64,000 bases of DNA. It comes from Cryptomeria japonica. Its lineage: Eukaryota > Streptophyta > Pinopsida > Cupressales > Cupressaceae. The notes below the pieces were generated by a model. It ran no database searches. It was not told the origin of the DNA and saw only the letters and a program-made list of their open reading frames with translations. Position 1 is the stretch's first letter; the number at the start of each line of letters is the position of its first letter. The position numbers were made by a program, and so were the translations under genes. This document shows, piece after piece, positions 25,201-35,566 of this stretch. The DNA lies in contig NC_081409.1 of NCBI RefSeq assembly GCF_030272615.1, positions 205,339,364 to 205,403,363 on the forward strand, read 5' to 3'.

Positions 25201-26270
25201 AAATTGTGGTTTCAACCACAAGAAGACTTGATTAAATCTCTCCTAATTATTAAGGGAAGGCTCCCCTTGTGATTCGCTACTCTATTCTAATAAAATAAGA
25301 TACAATTTTTGTTTCAACTCCTATTCTAACATGGGCAGTATATCATCATCCTCTTTTTTCAAGATTGATGCTATTCTTTTCCTTTGTTTTTAAGAAATAA
25401 TTTATAATATAGAGTAGCAATAATTCTTACAATTTCTTTGTTACAAATTAACTTGGAAAGCAAGAACAATACAATATAGATAAGAAAAGAAGCAAAGTGT
25501 CCATAAAGGCACAAAGTCCTTTGTTGCTTCTCCAAGATTAGAAAGAGTGCTTTAGACCAAAATCTTAATATTCATTGTTGTCCTATCAACCTTTTTACAA
25601 ATTTTTCTATAACCCAAAGAGTTAACTAAGAAAATTAAAATAAAGCTCAAGTCTTTAAAATTATTCCTAGCTTCACCTTTGATAATACTTTTGTGAAATA
25701 ATAATTTATGAATCTCAAAGTCTTCAAGTTACTCTTTCCTTTTTCAAGATGACAAAGTCTTCAAAGTGTAACCTTAATATATCACTGCTAAACTTAACTT
25801 GAAAGTACCAATATGAAACACAAAGTCTTCAAAATGATATGACTTTTGCCAATTCCTAATTCTATCAACAATAATCAAGATATGACATAAAGTTCATAAG
25901 TTAATAGTTGTCTCTACACTTTAATGATATTCTCTCAACATAGCTTTACTTGTGTAAATAAGAATTTATAACAAAAATGACATAAGAACACTCTCACCAT
26001 AAATACAAATGTATCCAAGACAAGTCTGGATGCCAAAATATTTCTTCTTAGTTCATCAAGTTTATAAAATCACAAGAGGAACACAAACTTTCACTTTTTC
26101 TCTTCACTTCGGTAGAGTTTGGGCATATAGATTAAATATAATAGATAAAAATTGTAATGAGAAACCTCATATATATAGTAGAGAGGTGCAACATGAAAAT
26201 AGGAAAATACTATGACTAATTCAAGAAAGAGTCCTAATTGACTTTGGACTCAGGCATTGCCTAAGTACAA
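25201..26270 (-). other. Leader region of the gypsy remnant, with repeated AAGTCTTCAA words
   Basis: No gene. The word CAAAGTCTTCAA or close variants recurs at about 25668, 25718, 25752 and 25820. Otherwise AT-rich. Continuous with 19558 before the LARD insertion. Confidence 0.45.
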
Positions 26271-26279
26271 AAACTAAAT

Positions 26280-27540
26280 ACAAAATTAACACTTGAAGTG
26301 TCAATGTCTTATTCAAAAATACATCTACTATGAAAATTACTAAGCGTCACTGGATACACTCCATTTTGATCCTGCTTCATAGATTCCTCAAACTTTAGCA
26401 AAGTCACTTTCATCTAATCCTGATCAAGGCCTTTAGTGTGACCTGTGATGATCTTGACCCAAGTGATAGAATATTTGAGGTTCATGTAGCATTTCTTGTG
26501 TTTCTTTAGAAGCGAGGCTAGATCATCCAAATTGACCTGGATATCTACTAACTTATCAATTGAATCCATTGAGAAAGCTTTCTTATGGACCTCTTCACCA
26601 ATCAGCACACTAAACTCTTTGACGATATCATCTTTTTGAAGGAGTTTTTAATTCTCATCGAGGAAAGTGTAAGGAAGAGATGATATCTTCTTGATGATGT
26701 CTTTCTCTTTATCATTACATTCTTTTTGTGCTTTCCTCAAGTCTTTGATAAGCATCTCAAGTGTGTTCATTTGATGTTCTAGTATTTCTCTTTGTTCAAT
26801 GTACATATCCCTTGAGGGGATCACTCCATTATCAGCTAAAACATCCAACTGGAAATCTTCTAACTTCAACCAAGAGTTGAAGTCCTTCTCATGTGTTTCC
26901 AACTCATTTGAAATCAAATTCAAAGTTTTATCAATTTCAACTTTCACCTTCTCCAAGTTGTTTACAAGAGTAACTATTGAACATAGGAGGCGGGTTCCCT
27001 GGCTCAACAACCTATCCATCCATTCGCCAACTGTTCTCCTACAAGAATTTACCTGTTCAGCTTGTTTGACACTGTTCTCATCCATCGAAGAAGTGACCGG
27101 CTCAATTACCTTTGATGATTTGGTAATCTTGATCAAGACTTCTATGAGTTGATCAACTTGTGTTTTCAACTTATCTATCTTTTCCTTCTCCTGATTGAAC
27201 ATTGTCACAAGATACTAGAAACAAGTTTGAACATCTTCGACTGCATCCTGATGAGTTTGTTTGCCCAAAGAAATCCTTTTGATGACATAATAATTTGGTT
27301 GCATTGTATTAAGATCTGTATTAGAAGAAGGAATAGCCATCTCCACATATTTTTTTTTTAATTCATCCACCTTCACCCTAGATAGATTTTTAGCCTTCTT
27401 CTTTCCCTTGGTCTTAATAGACACCAATTGATTGAAATCAAAATCATCAGGAGATACCGCCTTTTTTTCCTCTTGGGAGTGTTACACACTAACCAAGGTG
27501 GCAATGATGAATCTTCATCTACTCCCACAGATAAAACTTG
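26280..27540 (-). pseudogene. Coiled-coil ORF of unknown function, copy 1
   Basis: Minus-strand frame from about 27540 to 26280, interrupted by stops near 27214 and 26646. Content: basic start (TKGKKKAKNLSRVKVDELKK), then long heptad-rich helices (EKEKIDKLKTQVDQLIEVLIK), a motif LADNGVIPSRDMYIEQREIL and more coiled coil (NTLEMLIKDLRKAQKECNDK). No zinc knuckle, protease or polymerase motif. A diverged second copy lies at 29400-31860, and the ORF beside the copia-4 LTR (57999-58957) has a similar character. Probably an accessory ORF of a retroelement family; it could also be a captured host gene. Function unknown. Confidence 0.55.
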
Positions 27541-27662
27541 TGTAGATGATTCTCATGACTGAACACTAGTAGTAACAATGGTTGGAGTTGAGGTAGCAAT
27601 GGTGTAAATGTCTGAACCCTCACCAAGCAAAAAATCAATCAGTTTGTATGTGTGTGCATTAG

Positions 27663-28885
27663 GTGCAAGTTGGACTTATTAGTCCAATTTGCACTTAACA
27701 TAAGTGTAAAATCAAGACCAAGTGCATATCAGACTTAAAAGTCCAATTTTCACTTCATACAATGCAAATCAAAAAGGTAATATATATCAAAGTTATAACT
27801 CTGAAATACATTATGAGAAAAACTCACAAAGTAGTGTAAATCGGAGTTAAAACTCTGATATACACTAGTTACAATGTAACTAAACGAGTAAAGTGTGTAT
27901 CGGACTTAAAAGTCTGATCTACACTTTATATAGGAAAAGCCATGGATGAGTGTCGGGCGGGGTTATAACCCCGACTGACACTTTCAAAAAAGAATCAAAA
28001 ATGATGTTGGGAAAGGTTCTAAACCCACCTAACACTGTCAAAAAGAAAAGCACAAAGAATGTCTTTGGTGATGGTCAGGTTTGTAACCTCGACCACCACC
28101 AATGTAGTACAAAGAGTGTGGTGGGTGTTGGGGTTACCAACTCAACTACCAACCACACTTATAATGAGGTACAACAAAAGGGATGGGTCGGGGATATGAC
28201 CCTGATCACCACCATAGTCATAGATTGTAGTGAGGATCAGGGTAATACCCCCGCCCAAACATAATCGCCATCAACAATATCAAGAGGTGAAAGTGGTGGG
28301 GGTGTATTCTCGCCACACACCATGATGCATGTCATGGTGTGTGACAGACATATAGTCTCATCACCACCATGAAGAAAAACTTGGATAATATGAATCGAGT
28401 CGAATTTCTAATCCAATACATATCAAGGTAATCCTTGGTAAAAGTCGGGTTTCAAATCCAATCCCTAACAATCTAAAAACTAGGGCACACCAAGATAAAA
28501 ATCAAAAGCTTAATAATTTTAAAGCTTTGAGAAATAGATACATACCATGATTTCTATGAATGAAGCATGAGGAAAATCAAGCTCTTGACACCTTCAAGAA
28601 AATGATAATGAAAAATTAGAGCTATAATCAGAGAATAAATGGGTAAAGAAACCCGATTTGAAACAAACTTCTCAAAACATTAATTGCAAAATCGTGCATA
28701 ATTAAGATGTAAATCAAACCTATGGGTCCGATTTGCACTTAAACGGCCAAAAAGGTGTAAGTCGGACCTATAGGTCCGATTTACATAAAAATTGATTACC
28801 AAGGTGTTTAATCAAGGTTAAAACCCGATTTTACACCTAACGACCAAAGATGCAAAATCAGAGGTAAAACCCGATTTTGCATCAA
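27663..28885. repeat. Array of at least 15 imperfect palindromes, ~57-bp period
   Basis: Hairpin-forming units of 30-36 bp separated by ~20-bp A-rich spacers, e.g. 27663-27694, 27720-27755, 27833-27866, 27891-27926, 27949-27982, 28003-28036, 28314-28343, 28705-28740, 28756-28785, 28802-28839 and 28849-28885. Starts are 51-58 bp apart in the first block (27663-28470); a second block (28705-28885) has ~48-bp spacing. Arm sequences differ strongly between units, but the two arms of a unit change together: GTCCGATTTAC-type, AACCCCGAC-type and ACCACCACC-type arms each pair with their own partner. 28314-28343 has 12-bp perfect arms around TGCATG. Part of it is open on the plus strand (27950-28264) with ~19-codon repeats. 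Confidence 0.85.
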
Positions 28886-29400
28886 AACAGGGAAGTTCAC
28901 TTTTTAAGTTAAAATTTTAAAAATTTTAACTTAATGAGAGAATTTCAATGTCGAATATCACATATTAGAGGATGAATGAGATAACCATAGTGCCTCATTT
29001 TATTGACTTTGAAAGAAAAGAGGATGAATTATGAAAAATTCGTAGGAGCTGTCCTATTTTTACACAAAACAAAAACGAGGACAACAGGAACTATTCTCAC
29101 CTTTCCAAATTGATCATGTTTTGAGAGTTACAAAAGGGCTACTCTTCATAATTTCTCATAGGTTAGAATGATACAGCAATATGTTCAAAATATGGATTTC
29201 AGTTTTTTTATATAATATAATGAGAGCTACCTCTTGGGAGTGCTTATCTATCCAAAGAAAAAGGTTTAATTTAGCACCAAAATTTCAAATTCAATTATGT
29301 TGTACCTGTTCAATCTACTTGCATTCAACATATTCTTTCAAATATATATCATTTTTTTTGGATTTGGAACATTCAAGAAATCCACCCTAAAATTGGAATC
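28886..29400. other. AT-rich spacer
   Basis: One more palindrome, AAGTTAAAATTTT...AATTTTAACTT (28906-28932). Otherwise nothing recognised on either strand. Confidence 0.4.
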
Positions 29401-31860
29401 TTTGACCATTTTATTAGAGAGATCTAATTAGGTTCTTATTTCTATTAATTCTCTATCAAAGTTCTTGAATTTTGACTTGAGTTGCATCCAATTGCTTCTT
29501 TAAGCTCATACCTATATCCTTGACAACTTGCAAAACTTTTGATTGAGACTTGAGCTCATGCTTTTCCATGTCAACTAAATCATAATTAATTACCAAATTT
29601 ACAAAATATCCTATATTATCTCTTGATTTTTGGAATTCTTCTTGTTCCTTTGGGATCTTTTATGTATAAAATATAATTAGATCCCTCATGAAGGCTATTA
29701 ACTTGATGGATTTCTCAATGGAATCATCATCATCATCATCTCTTGGTACAACCCCATTATTCACTAAATCTTGAGGTGACATTTTATGCGCTTCCATTAC
29801 TAGTGGAAGTTATTGTTGATACAAGTCATTTTCTTTCCTAAAGAGATAGAAATAAAGCCATTATCTCCAATTGTATAATTTGTTCATGAAATTTACAAGA
29901 ATATATTATATATGTTTACAAGTTTTATACAAAAATGTATCAATCCAAATATCAATTGCTTCATACCCTATAAAGTATCTACCTCGTCCTTTGACATAAA
30001 AAATATAATGTTGTCATTTCCATAAAGATTGCATTAATGAAATGTTATGTTGTCATTGATGTCAATTAACCGGTAATGATATTGTTATAATGTTGTTTTG
30101 TAACCGGTAGGAAGAGCTAGTGAAGGAAATTGTAACCGATGGGTAAGTTTGTGGAGTGAACCAGTATTGCTAAGTATTGGAGAGTTGAACCGGTAAACCC
30201 TACCCGTTGATTTGATAAACCCTAACCGATTAAGTTTAGTGAATTGGTTGTATTGGTTTATGATCTGATGATGAACGGTAATGATTATGACACGTATGCT
30301 TATTGTATGAAGAGAGTTTTAAAGTGTTTTTGGTGCATTGAGATAACTATTTTTGTCTAGGGAATGAGAAAGTATATTGCATGTAATGCAAAGTACGTGA
30401 TGAGTTACTGAATTTCATGAAGCGGTGATCAAGGAGCAGTCGAGGCTTTCTTGAATGATGTGTAGAGATTGTTATGTAATCCAATAGTCATACTTGAACC
30501 GACATGTTTGTAGTCTCTATGAGAGAATTAGGTTTTTGTTTATAAGGTCGATGAGTTGTTTTGTTTTAGAGTTGGCAAATTTTTAGTTAAGTGTGTGGTT
30601 GCTGAACCGGATGATGTATTTGCAGTTTGTGTAAAGGCAGATAGGAGCAAAAAAAGGATCTGAACAAGCAAGTGTAGTGCTATTCAAACAGATCAATAAA
30701 CTCATGTTGTTCTCTAACAATTGCAACAGTTTTTGAAATCCCCTAACCGGGTAAGCTCTAACAAGTTTGGTGTTATTTAAATCCTCTAACAAGGTCGTCC
30801 ATTAGCTTGGATTTCAAATCCTCTACCGAGGTTACTCCTCATAGGGTATTGCTTCTAACAAGGCTTTATAGTCAATCCCTTAACCGGATGGTCCCTAACA
30901 GAATCTATTTTTAAGAGGACTTTTTGTAAATATTTAATAGGCTTGGCTCCTAATGGGGAAAACTTCAAAAGAGTTCAGATAGTTATCTTGTGAGTCTCAT
31001 CTCATCGTGGTTTTTCCCATTTGGGTTTCCATGTCAAAATATTGTGTCAAGTGGTGAATGTTTTTGTGGTTATGTTTTCTGTGGTTGATTTGTTTAACTA
31101 CTTAATCCACTTCAATAAGTCATGATAACCGACAACAATATTAAATGAAGTTTTACTTATGTCAGTAAAAGTGTTTGGATGTTTATGAGTCTCAAGTTGT
31201 TTACTGTTAATCTATTGTAACAGTCAACTGGTTTATTCTGCAGTGATATTGCATTTATAGTTCAGTGGTTTAACTTGTCTGATCTAAGTTTACTTTGAGA
31301 GGTTGATTTTGAGATTGTTGAGATTTTATTATCAGTTTTTCTATCTACTAATTCCCCCCCTCCTCTCAGTTGTTGACCGGATCCTTATTCTTTCATCATA
31401 TGATCATATAATATTAGTAGAATTACTAAACAAGGGAGACACCCAATTTATCATTTTTTAAGCAATATCTCTTAACTAAATTCCATCTATTCTTTGAGTT
31501 GTCCCTTGGTTTCATAATCCTTATCAATTCTCAACTTCAAAGATTCTATAGTTGTATCTAGAGAATCCAACTCTTCCTCCCTTGTTTTCCTAGCCATATT
31601 GACTTGAGTTTCCTAATAATTCCAAGGAGCCATTTCTCTAGAATCCTTGTCAACTATAAGAGTTATTATTTCATCAATCCTTTCTCTATTTTGGTTCATT
31701 TAGATTGCCTAGAGGATATTGTTTTTTTTTCTTGGGAGATTTTGCTTATTTATCATATTAGTCATCACCTCAGAGTCTAAAGGCTTTATTTTGTTGTTTC
31801 TCCTTTTGGAAGAAGAATCCAACTTAAAGTAAGTGTAGGGTCCTAAATTGTACTCCCTTA
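29400..31860 (-). pseudogene. Coiled-coil ORF of unknown function, copy 2, split by a solo LTR
   Basis: Highly degenerate minus-strand homologue of 26280-27540. The C-terminal half (29400-30040) retains LVNNGVVPRDDDDDD, matching LADNGVIPSRD of copy 1, and LKKQLDATQVKIQEL. The N-terminal half (31400-31860) retains SSSKRRNNKIKPLDSEV and coiled-coil stretches (EEELDSLDTTIESLKLRID). Many stops. The solo LTR at 30043-31395 separates the halves. Confidence 0.5.
30043..31395 (+). repeat. Solo copia LTR
   Basis: 1353 bp, TGTTATGTTGTCATTGATG to TTATTCTTTCA. Plus-strand orientation: the conserved core GGTTTTTCCCATTTGGG is at about 31009-31025 and the terminal C-run plus CTCAGTTG is at 31353-31372, as in the reverse complement of the other copia LTRs here. 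No internal domain on either side. The flanking 5-mers (TGAAA and TCATA) do not match, so the exact ends or the history are uncertain. Confidence 0.75.
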
Positions 31861-32296
31861 CAATTTTGTCCTCCTTTGGGTCCTCACCTTGACGTTTGTG
31901 GCTTGGGGCCTAATTGAAGCCTTCATTCTATTCACACCATGCAAATATCTCATAATTTTCAAAATACACATTTGTTGTCCCTCATTTCTTGGTCCTTGAT
32001 GCACCTAATACTTTGGTTCTCCCAATCAGGACCCATTTTAGGGCTCCATAACAGTAACATAATTTTAGCGGGGACCTAGATGGACCATGTAATCTCATGT
32101 CAAAAAATTAAATTATTTTTCGACGAGAAAGTATACAAGGATTTCTACCCCTCTCATTTTGATAACCAGCTAAGAGATTCATGAAATCAATCAAGAATTC
32201 AAATTCAAGTGAGCAAGAAATCAATCTTCTTTCAAGTGTTGGAGCAAAAGTAAGGTCGGGATTCAAGCATTAGAGTTGACATTCAAGTATGTGCTC
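31838..32296 (+). repeat. Probable gypsy LTR fragment, cut by DNA-transposon copy R
   Basis: Starts TGTAGGGTCCTAAATTG, an LTR-like start, and runs AT/GT-mixed to the terminus of copy R at 32297. Without a partner LTR in the window, this is tentative. It may pair with the LTR end at 15526-15695. Confidence 0.4.
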
Positions 32297-32323
32297 AAAG
32301 ATGGTGGTCAGAAAAGTGGACAC
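32297..32323. mobile_element. Terminal 27 bp of DNA-transposon copy R, severed by copia-2
   Basis: AAAGATGGTGGTCAG...GGACAC is the exact inverse of 15499-15525 of copy L. Ends with GACAC, the copia-2 target duplication repeated at 46670-46674, so copy R resumes at 46670. Confidence 0.85.
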
Positions 32324-33379
32324 TATTAGGTCCCAGAGATAATTGAGAGGGGGGTGGGATGAATTAGTTGTCAAATGAATTTAAACCAAAAACAACTTAA
32401 TCAACTTTCTGCTTAATACCGGTGAAATAGTCTGTTATACCGATGGATAGTTTTATCAGATAATTGCAATGTCGGTAAAGATTAATGCATGAAACAAAAA
32501 GACAAAGTCATCCACAACACATAACACCAATATTTGTACATGGAAACGTTGTAAGGGGAAAAACCACGGTGGGAAACCTTACCCACAATCAGATGATACT
32601 ACTGCAAATAGTAAGTGTATACAAATGGGGTCTGCACATGCAGAAAGGCCAAGCGCCTAGAGCTCACTGCTCAAACACAAAATGGGAGTCACACTGACTA
32701 CAATTGGATGGTTAAATCCAATAAGAATGTACTACTCAAAATAGCATCTTCATATGCTAGATTCAGTACCGATGTAGTGTTGATATGCTTTCACAAAAAC
32801 CTAGCATCACCTTCGAATGATCTCTGCATGTATAGCTCTGCTTATTCTTGCATATACCTTCACACAATTATTTTTAGCATTCCCATATTCGATCTTACAA
32901 ATAAGATCTTACATTTATACCATACCCTAAGACCAATTTTAGTAGGTCGGCTCTAAAGGATAATACAATAAAATCAATTTACAAATCAATTAATATCTGA
33001 TGCAATAACCAGTTCACCATGTCGGTTTAATGCATTTACAACAATAATAAATCATCTTCATAGCATGTCATGCTGATCTGGAAAAGATAAACCTGTCGGT
33101 GCATAACCTGGACCTATTTGCCGGTAACAACAAATATGCAAATATGAATATACCAATAAACAATTATTCAAGATAAGATGTCCAAACAATGTCTTCGACA
33201 TAACCAAGTGTTTTCCATGTCATTCCAAGTGTCGGTGATCATTATATCCTATTGGTGTACCATATACCGGTGACTGTGCATAAGTCACTAGCTTGTCAGT
33301 GAATGTTGTTGAGTCTCTAAAGTGTTAGAGTTTTAGTAGGTGCTGACATAAATGACAAAACCATACCAAAATACTAAAA
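32324..33379 (-). repeat. copia-2 3' LTR
   Basis: Aligns over 1056 bp with 45614-46669. Both terminal dinucleotides have decayed: it starts TATTAGG instead of TGTTAGG and ends CTAAAA instead of CCAACA. Followed by ATCTCACCCTTT, the complement of the polypurine tract. Confidence 0.93.
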
Positions 33380-33391
33380 ATCTCACCCTTT

Positions 33392-33631
33392 GGCATTGAT
33401 GGAAACACAAGATGGAAAAACCATCAAAATGCCAAAATAGAAGTGCCAAATAACAAAAACCAACAATCTCCCAAAAAGAGATTATAACCAGAAATCAAAA
33501 TACAGATACAGAGAGTAGTGATCTCTCCCAAATAACAATCTCTCCCCCTGGGAGCAACATGTGTTTTCCTTGTGTTTTTCCATACTAATCTCTCCCCCTT
33601 TGACATCAAATGCAAAAGTTATTACAAAACA
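33392..33631 (-). other. copia-2 untranslated 3' interior
   Basis: Between the polypurine tract and the copia-3 insertion. Contains repeats of CTCTCCCCCTTTGACATC and similar words that look like extra polypurine-tract copies on the minus strand. No gene. Confidence 0.5.
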
Positions 33632-35156
33632 TGTAAAGTTCTATTGCCAATAGTTAATAAGATGAGGGGGGGGGGGTGTGAATCATACAAACTTAACTTG
33701 TTCAATATATTCAACTTATTCAACCTCGGTAGCTTATACTTTAGAATATGTAACCAAAACTGTAAAACATTCAAACTTATGAACAGATAACATCACAACA
33801 CATATAACACCAAATTTAACATGGAAATCCAAATAGAGAAAAACCACTATGGGATTTCGGACCCACTAAGAAATATACCCTTCTAGAGTATGCTCAGTTA
33901 AAAGCAAATCCTGTTAAAGATTACAAACACGTTTCTAGATGTGACCCGATTAAGGGATTTCCCTCAGACTTGTTAGAGTCTTGCACTTTGTTAGAAGTGA
34001 CCTTGTCAAAGGATTTCAAACACTCATTTAGAATGTTACCTTGCTAGAGGGTTTACAAATAAGACTGTTAGGTCCACTCGGTTAAGAGATTTCTTGTCAC
34101 TTACAAAATAAATAACAGTAATAAATTATATCTGCAACTTCACATCTAAAATGCTAAAGCAGATTCTGTTTGCTCAAAACAATCTTGTCATAAGACTTAT
34201 CTAGTCCCTTGTTGGGCTTGCTGGGCTTCTCAATCTCTTCTTCAATCAGATCTTCAAGCTTTTGAGCTCAGTAAACAATCCTGTAGCATCACTATGCATA
34301 CATTTGCCCGCATGCATTGTTTATCAACAATTCCTTATTTATAAACAATTTCTAACCGCTTAATCTCCTTGATCACATTTCCCATGATCAATATTGGCCA
34401 CCAGATCATTAAACTGGACTAGGTTCAATGAATCCTTTGATCTGAAAATGTTTTACCTCGCCTTGGAACTTGCATTCCTTCCTAGGAACTTGTGCTAGGT
34501 TATTGCAGTTCAATCTGTGTTGTAGATTTTCCTCTTGATTTTTCATTGCCGTAGATCCTTAACAAAAACTTCTTGCGCAACATACCAATCATTTATTCAT
34601 CTCCAGCTCATCAGCATCCTTCATTAAATCGGCATTCTTCATTAAATAATTCTTTTATCCATCCAATGTGATCTATTATAACTTGGTTGTCACTCGGTTA
34701 ATATTGAACTTCACTCGGTAGACATTCTTCCTTCTTTAACCGATATTGATAACCTTAGGGTTTACCGACTAGGTACCTTAGGGTTTACTGACTAGGTTCT
34801 TCTCTCGGTGACATAGTACAATATTAAACTTATAATCAACAACATATGTAGGATATCAAATCAATCAAAACAACATGATCTCATCATTGTCTAACTTGGT
34901 AATAGTTGCCTATTGAATAACTTATTTCTCCCCTTTATTATCACATTCTTTCTGTGTCACTTACCGACCTCCTAATACTCATCAACACATACTTCTCAAG
35001 ATATGGCAACATCATACTGAATCAGAAAATCAATTTCTTGACATCAATGACATGACATCAATGACAAAATAATATTATTAAGACAGTAATCATCCTTCTT
35101 CAGTTATATCAACAATCTCCAACAACCTTCTCAATATCCTTATTGAAATGTGAACA
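33632..35156 (-). repeat. copia-3 3' LTR
   Basis: Carries a G10 run near 33665, the conserved core AAAAACCACTATGGG near 33838, and many TTAGAGTC/GTTAAGGGATTT words. Followed by ATCTCCCCCTTT (35157-35168), the polypurine tract on the minus strand. Confidence 0.93.
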
Positions 35157-35566
35157 ATCTCCCCCTTTGGCATTGATGGCAAAACCAACTTTAAGTGGCA
35201 ATACCAACTTGATTTGTTCCAACTGATTTGGATTTAGATTGTTGTTAGACTTTTCTTGTTATCCTTGAGCTGTCTCCTAAAGTCTTCTCCCCCTATCATT
35301 GGTTTTCTGTTATCTTCTCTATTTAGTCTTCTCCCCCTTTGACAACAATGCCAAAAAGAAAAAAAAACTAATTCATGATTTCTTCCTTTGTGAAGTAATT
35401 TCCTTGCTATGTTACACATGTATCATCTCAGTCTTGGTCAAAGCAACTTGTCTCCAATCACTATTTCCTGCACACCTTTAGAAAACCTCCTAAAGTGCAT
35501 AAATCAACATCAATCCACAAATAATATTTGATGGAGTCATCGAATTGATGCTTTCATCGAACTTTG

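Noticed and set aside
26799-27361. Plus-strand ORFs of 117 and 70 codons
   Set aside because: Antisense shadows of the coiled-coil ORF; hydrophobic composition results from reading its complement.
27663-28885. CRISPR array or tRNA cluster
   Set aside because: Units are palindromes with changing arms and A-rich spacers, not identical repeats with unique spacers. None folds as a tRNA cloverleaf, and the context is a plant genome.
30038-31400. Target duplication around the solo LTR at 30043-31395
   Set aside because: TGAAA and TCATA do not match, and shifting the ends by a few bases did not give a match.
32485-32956. Plus-strand ORFs in the copia-2 LTR, repeated at 45775-46246
   Set aside because: They lie inside LTRs, opposite to the element's strand, and are shared only because the LTRs are duplicates.
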